Origin: Actinomycetota bacterium
Lineage (GTDB): Bacteria > Actinomycetota > Acidimicrobiia > IMCC26256 > PALSA-610
Assembly: GCA_005772765.1 (NCBI GenBank)
Contig: SXIR01000206.1
Location: forward strand, 1-54,845
DNA: 54,845 bases
Direction: 5' to 3'
The notes beneath the pieces were generated by a model. The model saw only the letters and a program-made list of their open reading frames with translations. It was not told where the DNA came from and did no database searches. This document shows, in pieces, positions 25,118 to 35,074 of this stretch (the stretch's first letter is position 1; the number at the start of each line of letters is the position of its first letter). A program made the position numbers and the translations under genes.

Positions 25118-26377
25118 TCAGGTTCTCGCGAGGTGCGCCGCGACTGCAGCCGCAGTCCGCTCACCGCTGTACATCGCGCCTTGGATCGATGCGGTGTCGC
25201 GGTGATCGCCACAGACGAACACACCGCCGCCGACGTTCACGCGTTGGCGCGGATGCAACGGCGGACGCTGGTCGGGCTGACCGTGCGGGATCACGTCGGT
25301 CCGCAAATGCACCCAGTCGTGCGTGGTCGACCCGAACCAGCCGGCCAACTGCTCACGCACTCGGCTCGTGAGGGCAGGATCGAGCGCATCGGGCCCAGGA
25401 ACGGCGGCGGCAAGCAGCGAGATGCCCGGCGGCGCGTACGACGGGGATACGTGGCTGAGAATCGCCAGATTGCGGGCTGGACCATTCGACGTGCCGTCGA
25501 GCGCGATCACCGCTTCGGCCCACGGGGCCTGGGCAGTCGAGAACCAACAACACGCCACGGCGCGAGAGCCCGGATCGGCCACCATGGCACCGAGGAGGCG
25601 ATGGGCCGTTGGTCCGTCGGTCGCAACCACAACGGCGCGAGCGCTGAGCCGTTCACCGTCGGCGAGTTCGACCGTCGTGCCGTCGACCGACCGCACCGGC
25701 GCGCGCAACCGAATCGTGTCTGCCGGGAGTTGCGCAGCGAGTTGCTGTGGAATAGCGCCCATCCCGAGACGGGGAACACCCGCGTCGCCGGATGCGAGCA
25801 TGCGCAGAATCACATCGAAGCGTCGACGCGACACCTCGAGATCCGGATCGAGCTGGATGCCGGCGAACAGCGGTCGCCACAGCCGTTCGATCATCGTCGG
25901 CGTGAATCCCGCCGCGGTCAACCGTTCCCTCGTACTCATGTCCGGTCGCTGCAAGAGCGTGACCGCGGACCGGGTGCGGACATCGGCCACGAGACGCAGC
26001 AAACGGATGCGATCACCGATCGTTCCGACCGGAGCACGCAGCGTGGACCACAACTGCCGCGGTTGGCGGATCGGGTCGGCAACCCGGTGCATCACGTCGC
26101 CGACCCGAACGAGCGCGCCCGGCTCGAACGTACCGACTTCGAGTGCATCGAGATCGAGCCGGTCGGTGACCTGCGGGTAGTTGGTGAACAGGATCTGGAA
26201 TCCGCGATCGAGTCGGAACCCATCGATGACATCGGTACGGACTCGGCCGCCGACACCGTCGGAGCTCTCGAACACGGCGCATTGCAGCCCTCGTCGAGTC
26301 AGGTCATGGGCACACACCAATCCGGCGAGACCCGCGCCGATGACGATCACGTCCGCGGCATCACCCGAGCGCGTCAC
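25118..26377 (-). CDS. FAD-dependent oxidoreductase (amine oxidase / phytoene desaturase-like)
   Basis: The 419-residue protein has the dinucleotide-binding motif VIVIGAGLAGLVCAHDL near its N-terminus, then VFESSDGVGGRVRTD and GFRLDRGFQILF, characteristic of the flavin-containing amine oxidase family. The C-terminus has VFVCGDHRDTASIQGAMYSGERTA, the second FAD contact. The family includes carotenoid desaturases and protoporphyrinogen oxidase-like proteins; the exact reaction is unknown. Its ATG overlaps the stop of the SDR-DUF2867 gene by 4 nt. Confidence 0.9.
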   Translation of the reverse strand: MTRSGDAADVIVIGAGLAGLVCAHDLTRRGLQCAVFESSDGVGGRVRTDVIDGFRLDRGFQILFTNYPQVTDRLDLDALEVGTFEPGALVRVGDVMHRVADPIRQPRQLWSTLRAPVGTIGDRIRLLRLVADVRTRSAVTLLQRPDMSTRERLTAAGFTPTMIERLWRPLFAGIQLDPDLEVSRRRFDVILRMLASGDAGVPRLGMGAIPQQLAAQLPADTIRLRAPVRSVDGTTVELADGERLSARAVVVATDGPTAHRLLGAMVADPGSRAVACCWFSTAQAPWAEAVIALDGTSNGPARNLAILSHVSPSYAPPGISLLAAAVPGPDALDPALTSRVREQLAGWFGSTTHDWVHLRTDVIPHGQPDQRPPLHPRQRVNVGGGVFVCGDHRDTASIQGAMYSGERTAAAVAAHLART

Positions 26378-27852
26378 GCGGACCGCTCCAACGCCACGGC
26401 ATCATTCGCGATCCCGCGCACGAGCCCGGGAAACACGAGCCCGTGAAACGGCGCGACGCCGTACCAATACACCCGACCGAACAGCCCACGTGGTCGGAAA
26501 CGCGCCGTCTGCACGAGCCGAGTTCCGTGCTCCGCGACCTCGAGCCGCCACTCCAGCCATGCTTCACCCGGAAGTCGCATCTCGGCGTGCAGCACGAGCC
26601 GTTCGCAGGCGACGAGATCCTCGACCCGCCAGAAGTCGACAGGTTCGCCGACAGCCAACTGTTCGCCGTGCCGCCGTTCTCGTCGAAGCCCGGGGCCACC
26701 GACAACGCGATCGATCCATCCGCGCAGTTTCCACAACCAGTCCCCGCTGTACCAGCCGCGGCTGCCTCCGACGCGGCACAACGCCTTCCACGTTGCCTCG
26801 GCTCCGGCATCGACAAGGACCTCGCGCACGTCGCGCAGTTCGGTCCCACCGGCCCAAGACGGATCCGTTGCGGCCGGTCCCCACACCGGCGACGACGCGT
26901 CATCGAAGCGGGTCGGGATGTCCCCCGTCGCCGTGCGGCCGATTGCGTACCGCACGGCTTCGGCGAGCGGTACCCGTTCGAACGGGAACATTTCCTCGGC
27001 CTGATGGTCGGTCACGACGACTGCATTGACAAGCGAGTCCACCAGGGGTCGAGCGAGGCGCGCCGGGACTGGCGTCACGAGGCCGACCCATAACGACGAG
27101 AGGCGTGGCGTCAACACCGGAACCGGAATCAGTCGTCGACGCGTGAGTCCGGCGACACGCGCGTAGGTCGCCATCAACTCGGCGTAGGACACGACATCAG
27201 GACCGCCGACTTCGATCACGCCCGAAAGAGGTTTCGAGTGCTCGACGACGGCGACCAGGTAGCGAAGGACGTCGCGAATGGAGATCGGCTGGCATCGCGT
27301 GCGAACCCACCGAGGCGTCACCATGATCGGCAACACCTCGGTGAGGTAACGCAGCATCTCGAAGCTCGCCGACCCCGAACCGATCACCACCGCGGCGCGC
27401 AACTCCACGGCCTCGACGGAGCCGGACGCCAGGACGCGACCAACGTCGTGCCGGCTGCGGAGGTGATCGCTGAGGATCGTCGAGTCGTCACCGAGACCTC
27501 CGAGATAGACAATGCGCCGCACCCCGGCACGCTCGGCCGCGTCGCGGAAGTTCTCGGCGATCCTGCGTTCGAGTTCGATCCAGTCAGCCCCGTCTCCGAT
27601 GCTGTGCACGAGAAAGACGGCAATGTCAATGCCGTCCATCGCCTCCGTGAGATCGCCCGCGATGTCTGCGCGTACGACATCGACGGCGCTGCGCCATGGG
27701 GCCGCATCGAGCTTGCGCGGATCGCGTACGAGACAACGGACTCGATGCCCGGCTTCGACCAACTCCGGAACGAGGCGTCCCCCGATGTAGCCCGACGCAC
27801 CCGTCACGAGCACGTGCAGGCCCGCGTGTGCGCTGTCTGCGACTCGGCTCAT
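26374..27852 (-). CDS. NAD(P)-binding SDR fused to DUF2867 domain
   Basis: The 492-residue protein starts with an atypical SDR domain (LVTGASGYIGGRLVPELVEAGHRV, VFLVHSIG, IVYLGGLGD), about residues 1-310. The C-terminal part, about 335-490, has the SETAR/DUF2867-like features SWAGGTELRDVREV, WLWKLRGWIDRVVGGPGLRR, DFWRVEDLV and RGLFGRVYWYGVAPFHGLVF. This architecture is known in proteobacteria and actinobacteria but is not biochemically defined as far as I know. It leads a two-gene unit with the flavin oxidoreductase. Confidence 0.9.
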   Translation of the reverse strand: MSRVADSAHAGLHVLVTGASGYIGGRLVPELVEAGHRVRCLVRDPRKLDAAPWRSAVDVVRADIAGDLTEAMDGIDIAVFLVHSIGDGADWIELERRIAENFRDAAERAGVRRIVYLGGLGDDSTILSDHLRSRHDVGRVLASGSVEAVELRAAVVIGSGSASFEMLRYLTEVLPIMVTPRWVRTRCQPISIRDVLRYLVAVVEHSKPLSGVIEVGGPDVVSYAELMATYARVAGLTRRRLIPVPVLTPRLSSLWVGLVTPVPARLARPLVDSLVNAVVVTDHQAEEMFPFERVPLAEAVRYAIGRTATGDIPTRFDDASSPVWGPAATDPSWAGGTELRDVREVLVDAGAEATWKALCRVGGSRGWYSGDWLWKLRGWIDRVVGGPGLRRERRHGEQLAVGEPVDFWRVEDLVACERLVLHAEMRLPGEAWLEWRLEVAEHGTRLVQTARFRPRGLFGRVYWYGVAPFHGLVFPGLVRGIANDAVALERSA

Positions 27853-27979
27853 ACGCCCAACCTACCGACGCGTTCCCAGCGGCTTGCCATCGACCCCGCT
27901 CAGCAGCGACGCATCCCGCCACGACACGAACATGCCGCCAACGCGACGTCACCGGCGTCGGACGCGCTAAGAACCCATC

Positions 27980-30900
27980 ATGGTTGCGGATACGTCAGGC
28001 GACCGCTCCGCTGCGGGTTGGCAGTTCTGGATCGACCGCGGCGGAACGTTCACCGACATCGTCGCCGTCGCTCCCGACGGACACGTCACCACTCGCAAGG
28101 TGCTCTCGCAATCGCCGCGACCCGGTGATCCTGCGGTCGGCGCGATCCGTGACGTGCTCGAGTCGTTCCATGTCGACTCGTCCCGCGTCGACGCGATTGC
28201 CGAGATCCGTCTCGGCACCACCGTCGCCACCAACGCGCTCCTCGAACGGTGCGGCGATCCGACGGTCCTCGCGATCACCGCTGGATTCGGCGATCTCCTC
28301 ACGATCGGCGACCAGACCCGACCCGACCTGTTTGCGCTCGACATCGTGCGACCCGCGTCCCTGGTCGATCTGGTGATCGAGATCCCCGAGCGCACCAACG
28401 CGGTCGGCGCGGTCGTCACCCCACTCGACGAATCGGCCGTGCGCAGCGCCCTGGCGGCGGCACGCGCACGCGGGTTCGCCTCCATCGCGATCGCGCTCCT
28501 CCACGGCGACCGTGCTCCCGCGCACGAACAGCGCGTCGCTGCACTGGCGAAGGCAGCCGGGTTCCTCCACGTCACGACGAGTCACGAGGCCGATCCGCTC
28601 GTGCGCCTGATCCCTCGTGCGATGACGACCATCGCCGACGCGTACCTGTCGCCTCCGTTGCAACGATCGCTCGAACAGTTTCGCACCGGTCTCGACGCCG
28701 AACTCGGTGGAGCGTCGATCCCTCTCTTGTGCATGCAATCGAACGGCGGACTCGTCCACGCCGATCGTTTTCGCGGGAAGGACGCATTGTTGTCGGGTCC
28801 GGCGGGAGGTGCCGTCGCCATGCTCCAAGTCGCGCTCGACGAAGGCTTCCCGCGTGCCGTGGGCTTCGACATGGGCGGTACGTCGACCGACGTCTCGCAA
28901 GCCGACGGTTCCCTTGAGCGCATCGACGGCGGCGTGGTGGCAGGTGTGCGGGTCCGAACTCCCATGATCGACATCCACACCGTGGCTGCCGGTGGCGGTT
29001 CGATCATTCGGTTCGACGGTGCGCGGCTACGCGTCGGGCCTGATTCGGCGGGAGCCGAACCTGGACCCGTCGCGTACGGACGCGGCGGGCTGCTGACGGT
29101 CACCGACTGCAACGTCGTCCTCGGCCGAATCCGCCCCGAGCACGTTCCGGCCATCTTCGGGCCAGCCGGCGATCGCCCGCTCGACGTCGACGCCACCCGC
29201 GCCGCGTTCGACGCCCTCGCGGCTGAGGTGCGCCATGCCACCGGAATCGCCCACGATGCGATGAGCATTGCGCGTGGCGCGCTGCTCATCGCCGTGGAGA
29301 ACATGGCGAACGCGATCGCGCACATTTCGGTCGAGCGCGGCATCGACATTTCCGACCACGTCCTGGTCGCGTTCGGAGGAGCAGGCGGACAGCACGCCTG
29401 CCTCGTCGCAGATCGCCTCGGCATGACCCGCGTCCTCATCCACCCACTCGCGGGTGTGTTGTCGGCCGTCGGGATCGGATGGGCCGATCGACGTCACGTC
29501 GGGACCCACGGCATCGAGGCTCGGCTGGACGCGAACCTGCTCGACCGACTCGGCGGCGACTGGGATCGGCTGGAGCGCGCCGGGCGCGACGAACTCACCC
29601 ACGCCACACGGCCACCGGATCCCGATCGACGACCGCACCCCGTCGGAGGATCCGATCGCGCACCGCGCGCTGCGAACGAACCCTCGGTCCAGGTCGTGCG
29701 CCGGGTGCACCTTCGAGCACCCGATACCGATCACGGCATCGACGTCGACCTCGGCACGATTCCTGACATGCGCGACCAGTTCGCCGCCCGGTTTCTTCGG
29801 CGCTTCGGTTTCGCCTGCGACGACGTCGACGCGCTCATCGTCGATCGCATCGAAGTCGAAACAATCGCAGCCACCGCCATCGCGTCGCTGGTCGACGACA
29901 CGGCCTCTGGTCGCGACCACGGCCTCAGCCCGATCGGATCCATTCACGGCATCGCGCCCGGCCCGTTCATCGATCGCGGCGCCATCGATCCCGAGACACC
30001 GCTCGTCGGACCGGCCGTCGTCGTCGATCCGACTGCGACGACGGTGGTCGAACCCGGCTGGCACGCCGTTCGCCGACAATCGGGCGCGCTGCTCCTCGAG
30101 CGCGTCGCGACGTTCGCCACGGCACCGCCACGAGACATCGACCAACCCGATCCGATCCAACTCGAAGTGTTCAACAACCTCTTCATGCACGTGGCCGAAC
30201 AGATGGGCGCCGTTCTCGCCCAAACTGCTCGGTCCGTCAACATCAAGGAACGACTCGACTTCTCGTGCGCGGTCTTCGGACCCGACGGCGAGTTGGTCGC
30301 GAACGCGCCGCACATGCCGGTGCATCTGGGATCGATGAGCGAAGCGGTGAAGGCGCTCATCCGCGCGCGACCTTCCGGGTTCGACGCCGACGTCTACGTC
30401 TCGAACGCTCCCTACAACGGCGGGACTCACCTACCGGACATCACCGTCATCCGACCCGTATCGATCAGCGACGTCGACGTCGACACATCGGCACACGAAC
30501 TTCCGACGTTCTTCGTGGCGGCGCGCGGCCACCATGCCGACATAGGCGGGATCACACCAGGCTCGGCACCACCGCAGTCGCGCACGATCGACGAGGAGGG
30601 TGTCGTCTTCGACAACGAACCGCTCGTCGTCGCCGGGCGTTTTCGCGCTGACGAGATCCGCTCCCGCCTGCTGGCCGGGCCGTTCCCTGCTCGGAATCCC
30701 GACCAGAACTTGGCTGACCTCCGCGCACAGGTCGCGGCATGCGAACACGGTCAACGCAGCCTGGTCGACGTCGTCGGGCGTTACGGTCGCGACGTCGTCC
30801 ATGCCTACATGCGTCACGTCCGCGCCAACGCGGCCGAGTCGGTGCGTCGGCTGCTCGATCGGCTTCCCGACGCCGAGTTCACGGGCACGAACGACGACGG

Positions 30901-31699
30901 TCAGCGAGTGGTCGCACGCTGGACGATCGACCGCGCAGCCCGCACAGCCACAATCGACTTCACCGGTACCAGCCCGATGCACGACGGCAATCTCAACGCG
31001 CCCACCGCGATCACACGCGCGGCGGTGCTGTACGTCGTGCGTTGTCTCGTGGACGACGACATTCCTCTCAATGCTGGGTGCCTCGAACCCATTCACCTCC
31101 TCATCCCGCAACGGTCGCTGCTGGCACCGGAGTCGCCGGCTGCCGTGTTCGCCGGCAACGTCGAAACGAGCCAGTTGATCGTCGACACACTCTTCGGTGC
31201 GCTCGGCGTCATGGGCGCATCTCAGGGAACGATGAACAACCTCTTGTTCGGCAACGAGGAACACCAGTACTACGAAACGATCTGCGGAGGGGCCGGCGCC
31301 ACGGCGCACGCACCGGGCATGTCCGCGGTTCACACACATATGACGAATTCGCGCCTCACCGATCCCGAGATTCTCGAACTCCGCCATCCGGTGATGGTCG
31401 AGTCCTTCGCCATCCGGCACGGGTCGGGGGGCGCTGGCCACCATGGGGGCGGAGATGGTGTCGTGCGACGTCTGCGGTTCGGCGCACCGATGACCGTCTC
31501 GATCATCTCGGGTCGACGGGTCGTCGCTCCGTACGGCATGGCGGGGGGCGCGCCAGGCGCGGTCGGCATCAACCGGTTGATCCGCGCCGATGGCACCGAG
31601 GAGACCCTCCCCGGCCGGATCAGCCTCGCGGTCGACACCGATGACTGCATCGAGATCGCCACACCCGGCGGCGGTGGGTACGGAACGATCCAGGCGTGA
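27980..31699 (+). CDS. 5-oxoprolinase-type hydantoinase, fused HyuA-HyuB
   Basis: The 1239-residue protein combines the HyuA-type ATP-binding half and the HyuB-type half in one chain, as in eukaryotic 5-oxoprolinase. HyuA features: WIDRGGTFTDIVAVAPDG (phosphate-binding), LGTTVATNALLER, GFDMGGTSTDVS and HTVAAGGGSI. The second half starts near residue 715 with DPIQLEVFNNLFMHVAEQMGAVL, then VHLGSMSEAVK, SNAPYNGGTHLPDITV and the terminal GGGGYGTIQA. These enzymes hydrolyse 5-oxoproline, hydantoins or similar cyclic amides with ATP. ATG 27980 is used; a 127-bp gap to the divergent SDR gene holds the promoters. Confidence 0.93.
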   Translation: MVADTSGDRSAAGWQFWIDRGGTFTDIVAVAPDGHVTTRKVLSQSPRPGDPAVGAIRDVLESFHVDSSRVDAIAEIRLGTTVATNALLERCGDPTVLAITAGFGDLLTIGDQTRPDLFALDIVRPASLVDLVIEIPERTNAVGAVVTPLDESAVRSALAAARARGFASIAIALLHGDRAPAHEQRVAALAKAAGFLHVTTSHEADPLVRLIPRAMTTIADAYLSPPLQRSLEQFRTGLDAELGGASIPLLCMQSNGGLVHADRFRGKDALLSGPAGGAVAMLQVALDEGFPRAVGFDMGGTSTDVSQADGSLERIDGGVVAGVRVRTPMIDIHTVAAGGGSIIRFDGARLRVGPDSAGAEPGPVAYGRGGLLTVTDCNVVLGRIRPEHVPAIFGPAGDRPLDVDATRAAFDALAAEVRHATGIAHDAMSIARGALLIAVENMANAIAHISVERGIDISDHVLVAFGGAGGQHACLVADRLGMTRVLIHPLAGVLSAVGIGWADRRHVGTHGIEARLDANLLDRLGGDWDRLERAGRDELTHATRPPDPDRRPHPVGGSDRAPRAANEPSVQVVRRVHLRAPDTDHGIDVDLGTIPDMRDQFAARFLRRFGFACDDVDALIVDRIEVETIAATAIASLVDDTASGRDHGLSPIGSIHGIAPGPFIDRGAIDPETPLVGPAVVVDPTATTVVEPGWHAVRRQSGALLLERVATFATAPPRDIDQPDPIQLEVFNNLFMHVAEQMGAVLAQTARSVNIKERLDFSCAVFGPDGELVANAPHMPVHLGSMSEAVKALIRARPSGFDADVYVSNAPYNGGTHLPDITVIRPVSISDVDVDTSAHELPTFFVAARGHHADIGGITPGSAPPQSRTIDEEGVVFDNEPLVVAGRFRADEIRSRLLAGPFPARNPDQNLADLRAQVAACEHGQRSLVDVVGRYGRDVVHAYMRHVRANAAESVRRLLDRLPDAEFTGTNDDGQRVVARWTIDRAARTATIDFTGTSPMHDGNLNAPTAITRAAVLYVVRCLVDDDIPLNAGCLEPIHLLIPQRSLLAPESPAAVFAGNVETSQLIVDTLFGALGVMGASQGTMNNLLFGNEEHQYYETICGGAGATAHAPGMSAVHTHMTNSRLTDPEILELRHPVMVESFAIRHGSGGAGHHGGGDGVVRRLRFGAPMTVSIISGRRVVAPYGMAGGAPGAVGINRLIRADGTEETLPGRISLAVDTDDCIEIATPGGGGYGTIQA

Positions 31700-31717
31700 T
31701 GCTGGCACCATCGCGCG

Positions 31718-33109
31718 TCAGCGAAACGCGGCGATACGACCGCTTCGGTAGCGCTCGCCCAAATCGATCGCCCACGCGTCGTCGTGCGCACGCTTTTGGG
31801 CAACCACGGCGTCGAGATCGAGACCGTAGATCCGGGAGGCGTTTCCGGCGAGGATCTTTTGGCGCACCTCGTCGGTCAACTTCTCGTAGCCGTAGCGTTC
31901 GCACAGTTCATCGGGAATCTGAAACGAGCGGAACGCGTCGATGAGCGGTTGCGGGGATCCGAACCAGATGCTGTCGGTCCCCCAGACGATGTTGTCGGCA
32001 CCGAGGCGCGCAACCAACTTGCCGAGTACGTGGGCCGCTTCGACCGGCCGACTGACCAAGCAGAACCACGTCGAACCGAGTTCCGCGTACACGTTCGCGC
32101 CGCGCGGGATTCCGGCGACATCGAGCGAATGCAACAGTCGGTCAACCCCGTGGTGCTCATTGCCTTCTGGAACATAAGGACCTTCGGGTGGCGCGCCGTC
32201 CGACGCAAGTTCGTAACCCGAGTGATACACGAGAAAGTCGATGTCGGGATACGCGGCCGCGGCCGGTCCGATGTCACGCGGCGACCCATTGTCCGCAAGA
32301 CGGCTGATGCCCTTGTGCGAGCACACCAACTTCACGCCCGACCCGCGCACGCGATCGAGGAACGGCAAACCATGCTCTTCGTCGTCGAGCATCCAACCCG
32401 ATGCCCAGCCCGACTCGGTCAGACGTCGAATGGTGTATACCTTCCATCCGACGGGCGCGAATCGCTCAGACCACTCGGGCATGCGCTCGATGTCGCCGGT
32501 GTCGGCGTGCACGACGGCGTGATTGAGCAGACGCCCGCGACCGCCCGTCGCGTCGACGAGCAGTCGTGCTGCCGCCATCTCGTCGTTGAACAGGTTCCGA
32601 GCATCCAAGTCGCCAGGTCCTGACGTGATGACGGCGAGCGCGGTTTCGGACTCGACGAAGATGTTGCGCAGGTACTCCCCGAAGTCCCAGGCATCGATGT
32701 CGTCCATCTCGCTCCACCACGACGGCATCAGCGATTGGTACATGTCGAAGAGAAAGGCCCGGCCCATCGCACGAAACGAGTGCGGAGCAAGGAAGTGCGT
32801 CTGCACATCGATGACTGGCCCGCTCGCCGCGAAGACCTCCGCGGCCGCCCCGTCGCTCACCTCGGCAGCCTCCGGAACTTCGTAACAGGTCGCGCCGACC
32901 GACCGATTCAGCGCCCGGAGCCCGACCGCCGTGGCGGTACGACTCGTCGCGGCCCACGCGGGTGGCACGCCCGTGCGCGCGGCCCGATCGGCGACGGTCG
33001 CCGCGACCTCGGTGCGCACGCGCCGTTCGGCCGGAGCGAAGCGGGGCGCAACGAACTCGTCGGTGTGCAGCGGCTGCAGGAACGCCGGCAGCGCGGGCGG
33101 TCGGGGCAT
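31718..33109 (-). CDS. Amidohydrolase-2 family metal-dependent hydrolase (altered HxH)
   Basis: The 463-residue TIM-barrel protein belongs to the amidohydrolase-2/ACMSD-like group. Where members usually have DxHxH, it has DVQTHF, so the first His is Gln; later ligands seem present in VCSHKGI, VYHSGY and WGTDSIWFG. The tail ILAGNASRIYGLD is typical. The first 90 residues form an Arg/Ala-rich extension before the barrel. It lies 93 bp downstream of a carotenoid-oxygenase gene on the same strand, so co-transcription is likely. Confidence 0.85.
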   Translation of the reverse strand: MPRPPALPAFLQPLHTDEFVAPRFAPAERRVRTEVAATVADRAARTGVPPAWAATSRTATAVGLRALNRSVGATCYEVPEAAEVSDGAAAEVFAASGPVIDVQTHFLAPHSFRAMGRAFLFDMYQSLMPSWWSEMDDIDAWDFGEYLRNIFVESETALAVITSGPGDLDARNLFNDEMAAARLLVDATGGRGRLLNHAVVHADTGDIERMPEWSERFAPVGWKVYTIRRLTESGWASGWMLDDEEHGLPFLDRVRGSGVKLVCSHKGISRLADNGSPRDIGPAAAAYPDIDFLVYHSGYELASDGAPPEGPYVPEGNEHHGVDRLLHSLDVAGIPRGANVYAELGSTWFCLVSRPVEAAHVLGKLVARLGADNIVWGTDSIWFGSPQPLIDAFRSFQIPDELCERYGYEKLTDEVRQKILAGNASRIYGLDLDAVVAQKRAHDDAWAIDLGERYRSGRIAAFR

Positions 33110-33202
33110 CCCTCAACGGTATCGGTCGATGCGCCACCGCATCGCGGTTGCCGGCCGACGCTCGTCGCGTCGTCCCGCTCACCGCGAGCCGACCGAGACC
33201 GC

Positions 33203-34912
33203 TCAGAACAGCTCGTCGCACTCCCGAGCAACCTCATGGATTGCGCTGTGCAATTCCTCGGGCACCGACGCGAGTCGCTCCGCGGTCACCTCGTCGGAGA
33301 ACCGCAGACGTTGGGCGTCGGCCAATCCGTGGAACGCGGGCATCCATGCCGAGTGGAGCACCAACGGGACGCACTCTCGCTTGGTTCCCGCCAGCGTCGC
33401 GACCGGACCGTCGCCGACCCGGGCCGCATCGAACAGATCCACCCGGAAGCCATCGTCGCTGCAAACCGGTTGCACGACGTATCCGTCGTGACCGCCCGGG
33501 GTGCCGCCCTCGTAGCGACCCGGAGCTGATCCGCGCGGCGCGAACGCTGGCGACGTGATGTGGTCACTCAGGTTCGCGTACTCCCACCGAGCCTTGAGTT
33601 CCATGCTGCCGCGATCGAAGGAGCACAGCGCGCCAGGCGTCTCCTCACGTACCTGATCGAGATCGATTCGGCCTTCGTAGAGCCGGGCCGCTCGTGCGCT
33701 GATGCTGCCGGGGCGACACCCTTGATATGTCACGTGGTGCAGCGTCGGCTTCGAAAGCCCTTCGGTGCTCCAGTCCATCGCCGACAACTGCAGGTTGAAC
33801 GTCCAATCCTGCTTGAACCGCCCCTGCTCGAGCACCGTGCCGGTTTCGGGATCGAACACGATCTCGGTGAGCGTCTCGGGGGCCATTGCCATGTTGTAGA
33901 GCCCGACGACACCCGGGTCGACCGGGTTGCCGTTCACGTCGTGGTCGTCGGGCCGCATGTACAGACCGAGGTCCATGAGGTCCATGCCTTCCCAGACCAC
34001 CGAGATGCCGTCAGTGTCATCCCAACGTGCGTAATAGTGGCCGGCCGGCGGCGACATCATCAGTTGCACGGGCTTGATCGGCGTACCGGAGGCAAGCCCT
34101 TCGAGGGCGTCCTTGCGGATCAACCACACTGGGACTTCGTCGTCGGTGGTGGCTGTCCGCTCGCCGCCCATCATCTCGGCCGAGTCGGCCTTGAAGTTCC
34201 CCGAGTCGCTCAAGATGACCCAGTCACGGGTCTGGCTGATCGTGTGGATCGATCCGCCGAAGCTGACACCCTCCAGCGGCCAGAACCGCACACTGGTTCC
34301 GTCGTCGCGGTCGTAGCGCACGAGCGACGGCCGCATTCCTGGCGTCGGCTCGAACACGAGGTCGAGCTTCACCGTCCACAGACAGTGACGTTGCGGATCT
34401 GCGACCGGGTGCGCGCTCGAGAACAAGAAGGGCAACACGCCAGGCATTTCCATCGACGAGCCGCCCCACGTGTCCGCGTGGCCGACCTCGGCGACGAACT
34501 CGAGCGTGTCGGGATTGAGCTCGACGGGGCGCCCGGCATCCCAGGTCGTGTAGAGCCGATTGCCCCACGGCAGGGGCGCGGTGTTCGAACAGTTGGGCGG
34601 CCCGAACGGCGACAGGTACCCGATCGTCCCCGATGCGAACACCTCGGGGTGACGATCGAACAAGCGCTTGCCGGGCGACTGAATGACCCGGCTCTGCCAC
34701 GCGAACCGTTCCGCCGCCGCACCACGTGTGCCCGCTTCGAGCGACAACCGGCAGATCGCTCCGTGGTCGAAGATGGCGTAGGGCAGCGTGCGGCTGTTCT
34801 GGGGACTGGAGAAGACCACCTCTCCGCCGACGTCGGTTGGCCAGGTTCCCGCCACGACCTCGAGTTCGAAGTCGGTGTGGGTGGCGCTGACGAGAGAATG
34901 CGGTGTCGGCAT
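33203..34912 (-). CDS. Carotenoid oxygenase family protein (copy 1)
   Basis: The 569-residue protein belongs to the carotenoid cleavage oxygenase (RPE65/lignostilbene dioxygenase) superfamily, non-haem iron enzymes that split conjugated double bonds with O2. The seven-bladed propeller His ligands are suggested by SSAHPVADPQ, GGSIHTISQTRD, a third candidate near AGHYYARWDD and AFHGLAD close to the end. It is longer and more divergent than the second copy at 42417. The ATG at 34910-34912 is preceded by GAAGGGGA, and a conserved 12-bp site lies 36-47 nt upstream. The substrate is unknown. Confidence 0.83.
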   Translation of the reverse strand: MPTPHSLVSATHTDFELEVVAGTWPTDVGGEVVFSSPQNSRTLPYAIFDHGAICRLSLEAGTRGAAAERFAWQSRVIQSPGKRLFDRHPEVFASGTIGYLSPFGPPNCSNTAPLPWGNRLYTTWDAGRPVELNPDTLEFVAEVGHADTWGGSSMEMPGVLPFLFSSAHPVADPQRHCLWTVKLDLVFEPTPGMRPSLVRYDRDDGTSVRFWPLEGVSFGGSIHTISQTRDWVILSDSGNFKADSAEMMGGERTATTDDEVPVWLIRKDALEGLASGTPIKPVQLMMSPPAGHYYARWDDTDGISVVWEGMDLMDLGLYMRPDDHDVNGNPVDPGVVGLYNMAMAPETLTEIVFDPETGTVLEQGRFKQDWTFNLQLSAMDWSTEGLSKPTLHHVTYQGCRPGSISARAARLYEGRIDLDQVREETPGALCSFDRGSMELKARWEYANLSDHITSPAFAPRGSAPGRYEGGTPGGHDGYVVQPVCSDDGFRVDLFDAARVGDGPVATLAGTKRECVPLVLHSAWMPAFHGLADAQRLRFSDEVTAERLASVPEELHSAIHEVARECDELF

Positions 34913-34947
34913 GGAACGGTCCCCTTCGCTTGCCTGCTACTGTCTTT

Positions 34948-34959
34948 ACACCGTTTAGT
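34948..34959. promoter_or_regulatory. Putative operator ACACCGTTTAGT (site 1)
   Basis: ACACCGTTTAGT lies in the divergent region between the first carotenoid-oxygenase gene and the plus-strand catabolic operon. The same 12 bases, reverse-complemented, occur at 42338-42349 before the second carotenoid-oxygenase gene, so both have the same orientation relative to those genes. The extended site CTAAACGGTGTAAAG is imperfectly dyadic, as TetR-type operators often are. It probably overlaps promoter elements. Confidence 0.6.
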
Positions 34960-35074
34960 ACCCTACAGCACTGGCCGGGCGCGTCGCACGGAAGCGGGCT
35001 TCAGACCCGCCCAGCATCGACCACTCCGACCGTTCCGACGACGACGTCGGCTTCACCGAGCGAGGGCCACCATC

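Noticed and set aside
33560-35074. Upstream extension of the gene at 35075
   Set aside because: The frame is open only because it lies antisense to the carotenoid oxygenase; family-like sequence and the ATG begin at 35075.
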